NCBI GenBank assembly: GCA_964036195.1
Contig: OZ038458.1
Coordinates: 7,564,001-7,628,000, forward strand
Direction of reading: 5' to 3'
DNA length: 64,000 bases
DNA from: Sphaerolaimus hirsutus
Lineage: Eukaryota; Nematoda; Chromadorea; Monhysterida; Sphaerolaimidae
In this document: piece by piece, positions 32,801 to 44,438 of the stretch
How the letters are laid out: each line of letters opens with the position of its first letter
Position numbering within the stretch: the first letter of the stretch is position 1
Position numbers and translations under genes: made by a program
Notes under the pieces: model-generated
Database searches by the model: none
Told to the model about the DNA's origin: nothing
The model's input: only the letters and a program-made list of their open reading frames with translations

Positions 32801-35800
32801 AAAAATTACGTATGAACTTACCGCTGCGTCCAAGTTACTGTTGCGTTTTATAGGAACGATATAAAAGACGCATGATTTCCGTTCGCGTCAACGATAATGA
32901 CCGCAGAATGCAATTAAGTCAACACAAGTGTCAACTCGTGTGTGGGCTGCCATTAGCGACCAATTGCGGTCGCTTAATCGCATTCCGCAGCAACTTTTGT
33001 TGACGCTGACGGAAATCCTGCATCTTTCATACTTGGTAACATTCTCGCAAACGGTAACTTGGACGTGTGCCAACAAAGAATATACGCAGTTGTACGAAAA
33101 TTCCTTAGACCATTGACTTCTATAATGTCCGTCGAGTTTACTCTCTGTTATGTATACTTCTTGAAAGTACTTGAGTACAGAAAAAGGGGAGGAAAAACTA
33201 CAAATATGGGGAAAATAGCCAAAAAATGGGTATACCGTATTATCTCGAAATACCCCCATGGGGGTTTATTATTTCGCCAGCAAAATTTGAGGGGGGGTTA
33301 ATTCGAGGGGGGGTTTATTCGACGTTTTTTTATTATTATTTTGTCAGATATTTTTGTGAAATTCATAGTAAAGAATACGCATTTTCTTACACAAAAACAG
33401 TAATAAACGTGAGAAAATAGGTTATATTTGGGCTATAGATCTATTTACATCGTACACAAATGAGCGTATAACTGTAGCTGCGATGCAAATCAGTAGTAAT
33501 AAATACATCATGTACATTGCATACATGATGTACATCATTCCGGAGGGGGGGTATTGCGAGGGGGGGTTTATTATTTCCCCAGCCCATTTTGATGGGGGGT
33601 TAATTCGAGGGGGGGTAATTCAAGGGGGGGGGATAATTCGAGGTAATACGGTATATAAGCAAACATATAGTTAAAATTGATGAAAATTGGTAAAAAGCAC
33701 ATGAACTAGTGAATCTGAAGGTGAAAATGGGCAAATATAGAGAGATTTTCTCAAGAGATTTTCTCAATCAGGAGAAAATATAATTGAGGCGTCCAATTCT
33801 AAAAGTCGACAAGTCCAAAAAATGAAGATTTCGAGTTAGGCCCGAAAACGTCATCTGGGGCTACTTCCGCACATTTTTCATCATTTTCCATAAATTTTTT
33901 GACCACATATGCCCATATGGCAAAGTGCCAAATTTGACATTTTTGGGAAAAATGCAAGAAATTTGGGCAAGAAGTCGACAAGTCCACTTAGTTTTGGGCT
34001 AAAAGTCAACAAGTCCACTTAGTTTTGGGCTAAAAGTCAACAAGTCCACCTTCCGCCGCCGTTTTTTATGGGAAAAAACGCAAGAAATGTGATAAGTCCA
34101 TCATGGACACCGATTTCTAAAAGTCGACAAGTCCATAAATTTCCCATAAGTCAGGCGCAAATTGGACGGGAACAAAAATGTTCTCGAGTGCAAGAAGTCG
34201 ACAAGTCCATTTCCCTCCCCAAAACAGTTTTGTTCGGTCCGAGTAGAATTTTATAAACACCTAATTTTTCACATATACGTTGAGAGCAGGGGCTGAAAAT
34301 TTGACACTTTATTGTTAACATTTGGAACTTAATGTTGAGCATGAGAGAGCCCCATTGGACACGCACCACGGACCTGGAATTGGAAATGAAACTTAAAATG
34401 CGATTTACTCAAAATCGCATTTTGTGGACTTGTCGACTTTTAGAATTAGACGCCTCAATTAAATCTCTCTGGAAAATCATGAAAAAAATATAAATCTCAG
34501 AAAATCTTATATTTTCTGAGATTTTCTGAGATTTTTTTAATATAAATCTCCCAGAGATTTTTTCAATGCTAACTGTGCTACGTGAGAACAGTGTTTATAC
34601 CGTCTACATACCGTATATCCTCGAATAAGTCCCCCGGGGAGTTATTTTTTCGTCAGAGTTTTTGAGGGGGGAGTTATTCAAGGGTGGGGAGTTATTCAAG
34701 GGAGGGAGTTTTTTTTTCCTCATAACTTTCAGGAAAACTTGCATGTAGATAGGTGTGTATACACTGCGTAATACACACTGTGCATCTGCTTTCGCTGCCG
34801 TATGCTAACATCCTTTGTATTTTTTTGTCTCACACACTGCACTGCATTTGCATTTCGTTTTTTTTTCACTTGTTCCAGTATCCTCTCCACTCATCACAGA
34901 GGGGGGAGTTATTCAAGGGTGGGGAGTTATTCAAGGGGGGGAGTTATTTTTTCGTCAGTGTTTTTGATGGGGGGAGTTATTCAAGGGTGGGGAGTTATTC
35001 AAGGGGGGGGTCTTATTCAAGGATATACGGTACTTGTATATAAGTCTATACAACAAGTCTATAAAATCTTATAAATGGCGATTCTTGTTGCATTTTCCGA
35101 CGTCTGCGTACGTTTCAAACGATAATTTAGTACTTGGATTAAAACAAATTTCTGGGAAATAATACCCCCCTCCGAAATACCCCCCTCGTTTAACCCTCCC
35201 CCCTCAAAATTCTCACTCGGAAAAAATAAACCCCCTATGGGTATTTCGAGGAAATAGCTATCTATAATAGTAAACTAATGCTATCGAAAATGCCAAATGT
35301 TTACATCTTTCGAATCCAGAGTTTTCACCAAAAACAAACAAACAACAAACAGAGTTTTTCTTAAAAAACTGAAAACACAGAAAGTGGTTTTTTAAGAAAA
35401 GTTACCCATCGTTGGTCGGACTAGTGATGTGAAAAGCGCCATGGCGTATTACCGACCCCCAGCGCCAAGCGCCAATGGCGCCAGGGCAAAATGGCGCCAA
35501 GCGCCAGAAGCGCCATGGCGCTTTTTGCTTTGGCGCTAGCGCCAAGCGCCAGCACCATGCATTTTGTTCCTGGCGCCGGATGAAAATAGCGCAAATGGCG
35601 CCACAGCATGGTTGCGCCAAGGGCCAAAAGCGCCATGGCGCATTTTGCTTTGGCGCTAGCGCCATGGCCCTTTTTCATCACTAGTCGAGACTGAATTTGT
35701 CATTTCACTTTTTATTTGTTGTTACGCTGTCAATGCACCTTTCCGCACCCATTCTAACAGAGCCAAACGGTGGAGAACTGTGCGTAGCGAATTCACCCTT

Positions 35801-35879
35801 TGGTCTTGAAGATTGGGGCTGTTGGGAGAGTCCAGCACACAAGCTACTGTGTGAATATTGGTGCTATGAGTGCATTTAA
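26881..35879 (+). CDS. Secreted mucin-like C-type lectin (4 coding exons)
   Basis: Exons are 26881-26982, 29167-29494, 30498-30785 and 35761-35879, with phases 0, 1 and 1 agreeing; 278 residues. A signal peptide (MDAKLLVFASLVALGAANT) leads to a Cys motif CKYFC...CHQLC (C-x3-C...C-x3-C) that I do not recognise. Next is a Thr/Pro mucin-like region with 10-residue repeats (TTPTTTTPST) suited to O-glycosylation. The C-type lectin domain follows: DWCYAERMPETQQCIKLL, FNDAKVQCEKNKGKLPVV, then IVWVDG, WHFSDG and LW. The last exon has QPNGGELCV, DWGCW and LLCEYW. QPN is a variant of the EPN/QPD calcium and sugar-binding tripeptide. It is probably secreted or extracellular and sugar-binding, perhaps immune or mucus-related. 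AATAAA lies 57 bases after the stop. Codons are more AT-rich than in WDR11. Introns contain three GAGGCGTC-family copies. Confidence 0.87.
27008..29118. mobile_element. GAGGCGTC-family element, copy 2, with two nested insertions
   Basis: The left end GAGGCGTCCAATTCGAAAAA and the degraded right end (ACTTTTAGAAATGGATCCCTC) lie in lectin intron 1. An element at about 27353-28504 interrupts it, with arms GCGATTACAAGCTCGACG and complement-like AGCTGTAATCGC and a shared CATA at the borders. A TACCGTA element sits at 28648-28943. The 4-bp target is not preserved. Confidence 0.65.
27353..28504. mobile_element. TTTTACG-rich TIR element with nested TACCGTA MITE
   Basis: The inverted ends share GCGATTACA, GCTCG and ACGTAAAAT. 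Interior arms match in reverse (CTTTGGACACAAG and CTTGTGTCCAAAG near 27495 and 27660). A TACCGTA element with CGAATAAGTCCCC words is nested at 27930-28321 with TA borders. Confidence 0.6.
29291..29425 (+). repeat. Tandem 30-bp repeat encoding Thr/Pro decapeptides
   Basis: About four copies of a 30-bp unit (ACCATCAACGACCACACCTA then CGACCACTAC) sit inside lectin exon 2, encoding TTPTTTTPST. Copies are almost identical at the DNA level, so length polymorphism is likely. A looser Thr-rich tail follows to 29490. Confidence 0.85.
29560..30190. mobile_element. GAGGCGTC-family element, copy 3 (lectin intron 2)
   Basis: It begins GAGGCATCTCATTCTAAAAG and follows the same internal order as copies 1 and 4 (TGAGTAAATCGC, TTCCAGGCCC, GTCGACTTTTAG, TATGCCATATGGG). 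The right end is decayed. Long open frames here are not genes because they match the repeat. Confidence 0.75.
31488..32521. mobile_element. TACCGTA-class MITE (GAGTTATTCAAGGGG words) split by another element
   Basis: The left end is TACTGTATATCCTTGAATAA and the right TTCAAGGATATACGGTA, with TA borders. The insertion at 31519-32143 duplicates its CCCCAGGGG. Confidence 0.7.
31519..32143. mobile_element. Fold-back element with 8-9 bp target duplication
   Basis: Ends are CCAGATTTAATTCTCCCTAC and GTAGGGAGTATTAAATCTGG. The arms of about 200 bp on each side are almost perfect (GGGCGTACGCCC, TTCAGCCGCATCGA). CCCCAGGGG is repeated at both borders (31510-31518, 32144-32152). The empty site matches the normal TACCGTA-family sequence, which proves the insertion. 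Confidence 0.85.
32571..33140. mobile_element. TAAACTCGGCGGACAT element
   Basis: The inverted ends AAACTCGGCGGACATGAAA and GTCCGTCGAGTTTA match the element at 44982-45360, which shares the internal phrase GATTCGGCCCTT and the end phrase TAGACCATTGACT. It carries an embedded GTCAACTCGTGTGTGGGCTG unit. Confidence 0.65.
33233..33653. mobile_element. TACCGTA MITE (GAGGGGGGGTTTATT words)
   Basis: It runs from TACCGTATTATCTCGAAATA to AATTCGAGGTAATACGGTA with TA borders, in lectin intron 3. Confidence 0.8.
33786..34456. mobile_element. GAGGCGTC-family element, copy 4 (intact, 671 bp)
   Basis: This is the cleanest copy. Its TIR is GAGGCGTCCAATTCTAAAAG and complement, and the 4-bp duplication AATT is exact (33782-33785, 34457-34460). 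The phrase AAAAGTC[G/A]ACAAGTCCA occurs about six times, partly as a local tandem duplication near 34000. Confidence 0.88.
34609..35260. mobile_element. TACCGTA MITE nested in the right half of a second one
   Basis: The inner copy is 34609-35032 (TACCGTATATCCTCGAATAA to CAAGGATATACGGTA; GAGTTATTCAAGG words). Sequences on both sides (GTGAGAACAGTG before, GACGTCTGCGTACGTTTC after) are the core and right arm of the CGAAATACCCCC type. The outer copy's left half is missing. Confidence 0.65.
35422..35683. mobile_element. hAT-type GCGCC-word element
   Basis: Ends are TAGTGATGTGAAAAGCGCCA and a right end finishing TTTTTCATCACTA. The interior is nearly all GCGCCATGGCGC, GCCAAGCGCCA and GCGCTAGCGCCA words. 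The flanks GGTCGGAC and GTCGAGAC look like a decayed 8-bp duplication. It lies 77 bp upstream of the last lectin exon. Confidence 0.8.
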
Positions 35880-35935
35880 TTGGTCAGATTGGGGTCTAAA
35901 AGGATTACCATTCTGTTTCTGTGCGTATATTCAAC

Positions 35936-35941
35936 AATAAA
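35936..35941 (+). terminator. Poly(A) signal of the lectin gene
   Basis: AATAAA, 57 nt after the lectin stop codon. Confidence 0.6.
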
Positions 35942-37066
35942 ACACTCTTATACCCATACAGATAGCCTGCAGTTACAACGATCACGGTGAACTATCTTTC
36001 CGTTCGACACTTTCTGGAATATAACGTAAATCCTTCAAGAGTTCCCCCTGTTTGTGAGTGAGAAAAGAATAGGATGTTGTCCATTGTATTTACAGTGACA
36101 TCACATACACGCTGTATTTATACCTATTTATTTTATATTGTGCCGATATATTAAGGTACATGCCAAAATTACCCCGGGTAACTAATTGAGGATATACGGT
36201 ATGTTCTTTCAGGCTGGTTCTTTATTTGGTTCCAAGGGTTTGGGTCTGTGACCAGTGATGTTAAAAGCACTGGGGAATACGGCACCACACAGCAGAGTTG
36301 TTCAAATTACCAAACTTTTTGCACAGTATACGTGAATGTAAAGTATTTATTTTTACTCACCCCCTGAGTACAGAAAACATCAAGTAATTTTAGAGTAAAA
36401 TAAGAGTACGTATTTTTCCCCAGAAAATGTAAAAGTGAGTATTTTTTAGAATTTCACCCCAATTTTTACTAAAAATCACCACCCCATTGCATACTTTTTG
36501 ACCATTTTAACCTTCAAAATCACTGGTTCATGTGATATTTGCCTATTTTCAGCAATTTTTGACAATTTTTCCCTATTTCTTGCTGTTTTCCATTTTTTCT
36601 CGTCTATGCCTTGAAAAAGCCTATTACACAGCCAATCTTGAAGAACGCATAGCATTTTCATATGAAAATACTTAAGTATCATCAAAAAATGACATCTTCT
36701 ATGTCTTCCAGTGTAAAAATCACTATCACATGTATAAAGTATACTCCGCTTACTTTACACCTTGCACGCGTGGTTCCAGCTGGAAGTGTGCCAACGATGG
36801 TTAACGCGTGCGATTTTCATAAAAAGATGACAAAATTGATTGTTGTTATAGTGTTATTCATTAACATATACACATCGATGGATTTTTTTCATCTTTTTAC
36901 GGAAATCGCATGATTAAATGATCATTGGCACGCTTCCAACACGAGACATAAATATGTGCGTGGGCAGAGTATCACGTACGCCGAGTATACTAGCATTTGC
37001 ATTTTGGGTTGGAACACATTCTGCTGCATGACACAACCAAAATTCAAATTCTTCATATACCACTGT
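35942..37066. repeat. Intergenic with repeat fragments
   Basis: A TACCGTA-class element lies at about 36022-36201 (ACGTAAATCCTTCAAGAG to GAGGATATACGGTA). At 36735-36990 is a unit with CACGCGTGGTTCCAGCTGGA and GGCACGCTTCCAACACGAGA, inverted at 38975-39235 and echoed at 1290-1530, 55490 and 57180. No coding potential was seen. Confidence 0.5.
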
Positions 37067-40000
37067 TAGCATTTGAAAAATAACCCGTGATTTATATTTT
37101 TGAAAATCACAAAAAATATAAATAACCCGTGATTTATATATATTTATATTTTTTTCAAATTCTGAGTGATATATTTATATATATTTTTTAATTTTGAAGA
37201 AAATCACTCATACTAGATACATTGTGATTCAATCATTGTACTTATGACTAAAACATGTAATCTGTGCAAGAGAATTTTGCAAGTGATTTTCTCCAGAAAA
37301 TCTTTCTGTTCATGTAGCGCATTTTTGAGTTATGATATTGTGCCTATCATGAATTTTTGAAAACTGAAATGGCCAAACATGACTAGATTATCCACTTTTC
37401 CACTATTGAATGCTCTATATGGTCAGTTTTCACAAATGGCATGAATTTTTGTCAGGTGGTGTTGGCAACAGTTTGGTGTTGGCAACAGTTTGGTGTTGGC
37501 AAGAGTGCAACGGGTCAGGCCTAAATGGCATCTAATCCGCTTGGCATCTGGACCCGGATAGCATGGATTTCTGCCTGCTTGGCATCTAGACCTGCTTGGC
37601 ATCTATCCAATGCTGGATGCTAAGCGGGCGGTGGCGTAGGTGCCAAGCAGACGGCTGGGGCCAGGTGCCAAGCGGGCTAGATGCCATCCGGGCGCGCGGG
37701 CAGGTGGCGCGGGGAGGTATGTGAACTCAGGCGGCAAACACAAAGGGCAAAGAAGAATGGAAGTACACATAACAATGGATGTCCCTTTGTGTTTGGCTTC
37801 TGAGCTCAATGTTTGACACATACCCCCCCCCCCCCACCCCCGCTGCCCACACCGATCGATTGCGAGTCATGATGTTTTGATTGGGTTTGTTTGCGAGAGA
37901 CATCGGTGCAACATGCGATGATCAAATTAATTAATTGATGTCAAACATAAATATCGAACATTGACATCAACATTGACATTGACCGAAATCCTAAAAAGCC
38001 AATCCTGATCCTGAATTTTGGGAGTTATGTCATATTTTGTAAACCACCCAAAATATGTAAATTTGAAAATTTGAACTTGAAATGTAAATAACTTCCTAAC
38101 GGTGCATCAGAAATGGAAATGAAAATATTTTTTGGGCTTGTGAACTTATGAAATGAAACTCAAGTGGTCTGTGATGGATATGTGAACTTTCGACGTGAAA
38201 CTTCTGTTTTTCATAGGGGATTTGAGATGGATATGTGAACTTTCGATATGAAAATTGTGATTTTACTGAAAATCTGAATGAACAAAATCTCAGGACTGAA
38301 ATGGACTATAATGCTGAAATTTTTTCTCTGAAATGTGAAAAACTATACGTGGAGGTCAATTCCATGCTTAACTCGATTTTTCTAGATTTGGCGCTTGTGA
38401 ACTTTTGGAACGGAAGTCCCCAATTCCAATACAAGAAAAAACGTGAATCGCGGTGTGCAATGCAATTGCCCATTTCCGGCTTCAAAGGCAGTTGTCGCGT
38501 CACTGCAGTTCGCGGCTGGCCGCGAGAGCTGGAGCTGGGCAATTACATGCACCCAGTTCGCCTGCAATTATATAATTATAGTGGCCGCAGTTTGCGGCTA
38601 GATATAGTTAACTCATAGTAATTATGAGATTATAACGGCGTCAGTTCGCGGCTGGCGGTGAAAGCCAGAGTTGGGCAATTAAATGTGCCCAATTCATGTG
38701 TAATTATAGGATTTGTAGTAGATTAGTGATTAGTAGATTTGTGCAGTTTGCATTGGCGATAGTCCAATGCAGTGCAATTATTAGATAAGTGTGCACGCGT
38801 TTTCGCAGCTGGCAATATTCCAATGTGGTGCGCGTGCACGCGTCCACGTGTGTTTGCACGTGCACCACACAAATAGATACAGAACTTTAAAATCAGTTCC
38901 GTTCTGTGTGCACGTGTAACGTCGAGACTACCTATCAAATCGATTAATTTGAAATGCAAAATATAACAGGCACAGCATCAATAATATACTCGGCGTACAT
39001 GATACTCTGCCATCGCACTGATTTATGTCTCGTGTTGGAAGCGTGCCAATGATTGTGAAAGTCACGCGATTTCCGTAAAAAGATGAAAAAATTCATCAAT
39101 GTGAATATGTAAATGAATAACATTATAACAACAATCAATTTTGTCATCTTTTTATGAAACTCGCACACGCTAACCATTGTTGGCACACTCCCAGCGGGAA
39201 CCACGCGTGCAGGGTGTAAAGTAACCAGAATATAAGTATAATGATATGCACATTCAAAGCCTAAAATTGGCTGCGGGGGGGGGGGGGGGGTCAGATGCAT
39301 ACATGTGCCGTCTCGTGGGTGTGTGGGGGGGGGTTCAGCCTGCTTGGCATCTACACCCACACGGCATGGAGACCGCATGGCATGTGCCGGCATGTAGCCC
39401 GCTTGGCATCTATGGGACGATAGATGCCAAGCAGGTCTAGATGCCAAGCAGGCAGAAATCCATGCTATCCAGGTCCAGATGCCATGCAGGTTTAGATGCC
39501 GAGCAGTGCAGACTCGTTGGCAACAGGGTCACTAGTTTGCCCCTTGTGATTACCTAATGTGAAACACAGTAAAAAATGGTTGTGGATGCACAGTGAAGCA
39601 TCATGAAGTGTTTTCATGCAAACACTTCCCGATGATTCACCAAGAACGCTGGAGCTTCCACACACATAACAAATATCTGCATAAAGACATTTCACACTTC
39701 TTAATATGGCACTCCCAGACAAATGTATACATAGGGGAAACGTGTGGAAGCGCTAGCATCATGAGGTGTCTTCCACATTTTTGGATGTGCATGGTGAAGT
39801 GGGTGGAAGACACTTCACCGAGATTTTCTTGACGTTGGTGGAAGCGAGTGAAATTGTGTGGAAGTGCGCCACTTCACGCGCATCCAGCCTGGTTCCACAC
39901 CTTCACGGATCCATTTTTTTGCTGTGAAAACTCAAACTCATCACTTAGTTTCCATTTTGTGTGTGACAAAGATGTAAACTGTTTTAGTATTATGTCATCT

Positions 40001-40852
40001 TATGCATTTTATGCTTTATTTACTGGTTGCCCACACAGCATACCAAAAAGGCAAGAAAAATGTACTTAATACATTTTTTAGTATTGATTGTGCAATTTTT
40101 TGCCGAAACTGTTGCACCTGATACAGAAAACCTGGGTGACAGCATGGCAATAACTTTTTGCTATGAATATGACAAACAGTAAATTTTATTGTAAAATTTT
40201 TGAAAGCCTGAAATCAGTGCTGACTGACAAGGTTTACTTGATGTCTAGGATGTGAGACAACAAATTCTGGAATGGATGAAGACTCCTGAAGGCTGTGTGC
40301 CTGCTTTCAGTTTTGCTGTTTGCAAATAGAAAATTAAAAGTGTATTAAATTGAACTGGATGACATATTTTGGTTGCATTGACTAAAACTTGCTCAGCATA
40401 CCTGGCTCTGCTGCAAATGCTGAGCATCTATTTAGCCAAATGTCCATTGCAACAACCAGGCGCTTAAGGTTGAGTAAAAATGTTTGCAGTGCAAAATGTT
40501 TTTTAAGTTGGCATTGAGGTTGTAGGTTGCATTTTACTATTCTGATATTCGCTTGATGTTTTCACTTGTAAAATATTGTATAAATATTGTGGAATGATAA
40601 TAAATGACTGTGGGATATTAAAGTACATTTTTTTGTCTGCAAATGGTAAACAAAGCCCAGAATATCACTTTAAAATGAAAAAAGGGCAAGTGATTTTTTC
40701 TAATTTTTTTCCAGCTTTGAGTTATTTTTTCAGTAATTTAATTATATTTTCTTGAGACCTCGAGTGATTTATATATATTTATATTTTTTCTAAATTTGGA
40801 GTGATATATTTATATATATTTTCCAAAAAATCAGTGATTTTTTTGAATGCTA
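37067..40852. mobile_element. 3.8-kb hAT-type element, copy 1 (no intact transposase)
   Basis: Ends are TAGCATTTGAAAAATAACCC and TTTTTTTGAATGCTA. The 8-bp duplication ACCACTGT is exact (37059-37066, 40853-40860). Parts of the body (40080-40640) match in reverse the body of the 41788 element, so both derive from one family. The body contains a GGCATCTAGACCTGCTTGG inverted repeat (37500-39510). No long transposase frame remains. Confidence 0.88.
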
Positions 40853-40967
40853 ACCACTGTCTTCGCAAGTCAAATGGGTAAAGAGTATTATAACAGTCAT
40901 AACTGTAACATAACGCAAAAAAGTAGGAATAAAATGTAATGCGAAATAAGTTAAGTTGTGTGAGAAC

Positions 40968-41245
40968 TTTGGTTGCGCAGTTTTATAAATAATTATGTTT
41001 TGCACAACCAAGGTTTGTGATGATGGTTTTTCTGGTTTTATTTCAATTTAGTGTTGGAATGGCACCATCGCGCTGGCATCAAATGGAACTTTTGTTGTGC
41101 AGCTCCATTTGACCGACCATTTCCAGTTCCATTTGATGCCAGCGCAATGGCGCCATTTCAACACTACATTGGAATACAACCAGAAAAACCATCATGACAA
41201 ACCTTGGTTGTGCACAACCTATTTATAAAACTGCATGACCGAAGT
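40968..41245. repeat. Inverted-repeat MITE
   Basis: Arms of about 125 bp pair (AGTTTTATAAATAATTATG against complement near 41225; GATGGTTTTTCTGG against CCAGAAAAACCATC). The central part repeats TCCATTTGATGCCAGCGC in both orientations. Target duplication not determined. Confidence 0.65.
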
Positions 41246-42663
41246 TGGTCATGTGGGAAAAAATGTCGTGAACCTTACATTTTCCATGAAAAAGTACCCA
41301 CTTTTACATATTCTATGAAGATAAGTATTCATTTTTACATTTTCCAGGTGAAAACTGAAAAGTACTCGACTATACATTTTCCTCTAAAAGTATTTTACCA
41401 ACATGTACTCATGAGTACAGGTAAAAAAGTGTCTTACATTTTTTGTACTCAGGGGTGAGTAAAAAAGTATTTCAGATATAAATATATATACTTTGAAATA
41501 AGTTCAGTAATTTTAACAACTCTGACCTGGGCACTGTACCCGGCGCCTTTACATCACTGTATGAATGTTGTTTTTGGTAGTATTATAATATACATGGTCG
41601 GGCCGAAAAGTCCCCGGGCAGTGCTCGCCATTCACGCTAGGGGTAAGCTACGGTTATAACATTTTAACACATTAATATATCAGGTGTTTTGAGTTCTCAC
41701 CCAAAATTTCACCCCTCTAGCTCCACCCACTGCGGAACTGTGGGTGTTACAATTTCGGTCATTTTGTACTGATGTACAAATGGTGCTTAGCATTTGAAAA
41801 AATCACTGGAAAATATATATAAATATATCACTCCAAATTTGGAAAAAATATAAATATATATAAATCACTCTAGGTCTCCAGAAAATATAATTAAATTACT
41901 GAAAAAATAACTCAAAGCTCAAATTAAATCACAAAAAATCACTTGCGCTTTATTTCAATTTCAAGTGATATTCTGGGTTTTATTTACCATTTGCAAGCAC
42001 AAATAATGTACTCTAATATCCCACAATCCATTTAGTATCATTCCAGAAGCAGTATTCATTTCATACAATATTTGACAAGTGAAAACATCAAGCAAATATC
42101 AACATAAACATACAACAGAAAAATTCAACCTACAACCTCAATGACAACTTCAAAAACTTTTTGCACTGCAAACAATTTGCACTCAACCTATAGCGTCTGG
42201 TTATGGCAATGGATGTTTGAGTGTTTGACTAAATAGGTGCTCAGCACTTGCAGCAGTGCCAGGTATGCTGAGCAAGTTTACTGTAAAATTCACTTAGTTC
42301 ATGCAACAAAATTCATCATCCAGTTGAGGATTTGTTATCTCATGGTCTAGGCATCAAGTAAACCATGTCAGTCAGCACTGATTTCAGGTTTTCAAAAATT
42401 TTACAAAAAAAATACTGTCAGTCATATTTATAGCAAAAAGTGATTGCCATGTAGGTTTTGTGCATCAAGTGCAACAGCTTCACCAAAGAAATTGGACAAT
42501 GAAAACTAAATAAAGTTATTGAATAATTTTTTTCTCATTCTGTGTGACCAACCATTGAAACGAGCATAAAATTCTGTATAAAACCTGCAAATATGAAAAT
42601 TTTATCTTAAAAAGCTACTTTTTTTGACAATGGCAAGCTGTGAAAACTCATTTATGGTGACAT

Positions 42664-42828
42664 TGGCCCCACACACGCTAGTTGACATTGACACCAAATG
42701 TAAACTGGTTCCTTTCCTAATTCAAAGATTGCATTTGAAAGTTGTCCGTCCACTCGTCAGCAAGCTTTGAATCGGGATCTGCACCAGTTGACATTTGGTG
42801 TTGATGTCAACTAGCGTGTGTGGGCCCA
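42664..42828. repeat. Short inverted repeat (CACACACGCTAGTTGACA)
   Basis: CCCCACACACGCTAGTTGAC pairs with TCAACTAGCGTGTGTGGG over about 45 bp. Related ends occur at 3306, 5815, 6210 and 32935, so this is a dispersed MITE family. Confidence 0.65.
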
Positions 42829-43163
42829 CTGTGGCACTGGTGATGCCACAGTGACAGTTTTCCACAGTTGTTCCCCATATTTGAAAACTAGTGACATTGG
42901 TGCATGTCACAATCTGTCATCATTTAGGTTTTCACATAAGGTAAACACAGTGGCAAACTAGTGACTTGCCAAAACTACCCCACCAAATATCATGTTTTGT
43001 GAAAACTGAACATACACAGCATTCAATAGTGGAAAATTGGATGGCGACATGTCACAATGTTTAGCCATTTCAGTTATCTTTAAAGTCATGGTGAAAACTA
43101 CTGGGTGTAGGTACAATATGGTAAATACTATTTTTTATTGTATTATAATGCTCTACATGTGCA

Positions 43164-44380
43164 TAACGATGGCAAACAGTCGAAAAAAAAGTATTTAAAT
43201 TTTTAAGTGTTTTTTCTGAAATGAATTATCGAATTTTCTAATTTTTCTTCAAAATAATTTTCGAATTTCGAATTTAATTTTCGAATTTCGAATTTTTGAA
43301 TCTTTTTTGGCAATTTTCGAATATTTTTGGCTAGTTTTCGAATTTTTTCAAATAATTTTCGAATCTTTTTTGAAAAATATTGAATATTAAGCTTTAAACA
43401 CAGAATTTAGACTGTCTTCATGTTCTGCTCAGTTGTTATAACCTTATTTTAACCATAAATTAGCATTAAAAATGGACGAAGGAGTTATGCAAACCAGTGT
43501 GCTGCTTCATTTAATTCACACATTGATACATTTAATTCGCCAACAGAGTGAAGGCAATAAAAACAACAATTTAAAAGTTGGCATCAAATAAAATATCAGC
43601 AAAAAAATACAAAATTGGCATCAAATACCATATTATTTTTTCAGAGTGGAAACTTGGGGGGGGTTAAACGAGGGTGGGTATTTCGACGGGGTGTATTATT
43701 TAGCCAGAAATTTTTCGAAATCCCAGTACTAAATTGTTGTTTTTAGGTAACACAGATGTCAAAAAATGCAACAAAAACTGCCATTTATAAGACTCTATAT
43801 ACTTATATAAGTACGTAGATGGTACTAAATTAGATGGTACTAACGTAGATGGTACTAACGCCATTTATAAGACCCTGTTCTAAACAACACAGTCATTGTT
43901 TTTGATGTGTGTTCTGTATTTCCCAGATGACAAACTGCATTACGTTCTCTATACACCAAATTGGGGGGGGGGTGGTATTTCGAGGGGGGTTTATAAATGT
44001 ATAGTGAAAATTTTGAGGGGGTATTTCGAGGGGGGGGATATTTCAAGGAAATACAGTAAAAAAACGGATGCGTCGAAGTCCGCCTCTTCCGCCGTGGATG
44101 ACACTTCAACGTTTTTTTTGTTACGTTTCGCTTTTCGATACGCGCCGAGTATCAATCGTTGATTTATTTAGCACGTTGAACTTAACAGCGTGTTTTGTTG
44201 CCTTGAATTCCCTAAAAAATTCAAAAACTATTTTTGAATTTTCGAATTTTCGAATTTTCGAATCTTTTGAAAAATAAATCGATTTTTAAGTGTTTTTTCT
44301 AGGGGCGAAATAAAAATTTGAAAATTACAAAAAAATTCGAAAATGTTTTCGAATTTTCGAATCTTTTTTTGCCATCGTTA
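43164..44380. mobile_element. hAT-type element with TTCGAATTTTCGAA words
   Basis: Ends are TAACGATGGCAAAC and TTTTTTTGCCATCGTTA. The 8-bp duplication CATGTGCA is exact (43156-43163, 44381-44388). Both arms are arrays of TTTTCGAA-like words. A TACCGTA-class element (about 43627-44058) is nested at its centre. Confidence 0.9.
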
Positions 44381-44438
44381 CATGTGCAGAGAGGTTTTCT
44401 GGAGAAAATCACTCTCAAAATTATCTTGCACAGATTAC

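Larger units (their letters stand above)
30817..34571. mobile_element. Possible large TAGC...GCTA element in lectin intron 3
   Basis: The left border TTAGCGTTGAAAAAA and the right border TTTTTTCAATGCTAA resemble the ends of the two 3.7-3.8 kb elements at 37067 and 41788. Both sides carry GAGAAAATATAATTAAAT and GAGATTTTCTGAG words. Flanking 8-mers do not match, so this may be two partial copies. Several younger elements lie within. Confidence 0.4.

Noticed and set aside
35402..35700. Long open frames rich in ALGA, WRHWRLAL and KRHGAF, also at 52758, 54682 and 56193
   Set aside because: They are translations of GCGCC-word arrays, open on both strands because the words are palindromic and lack stop codons.
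38235..38618. 127-residue open frame MNFRYENCDF...
   Set aside because: It overlaps a repeat also present at 59570-60020, where the frame is not conserved.
41593..41660. Retroviral or LTR element
   Set aside because: Complementary inverted ends with TA borders and no LTR, primer site or polymerase frame point to a DNA transposon.
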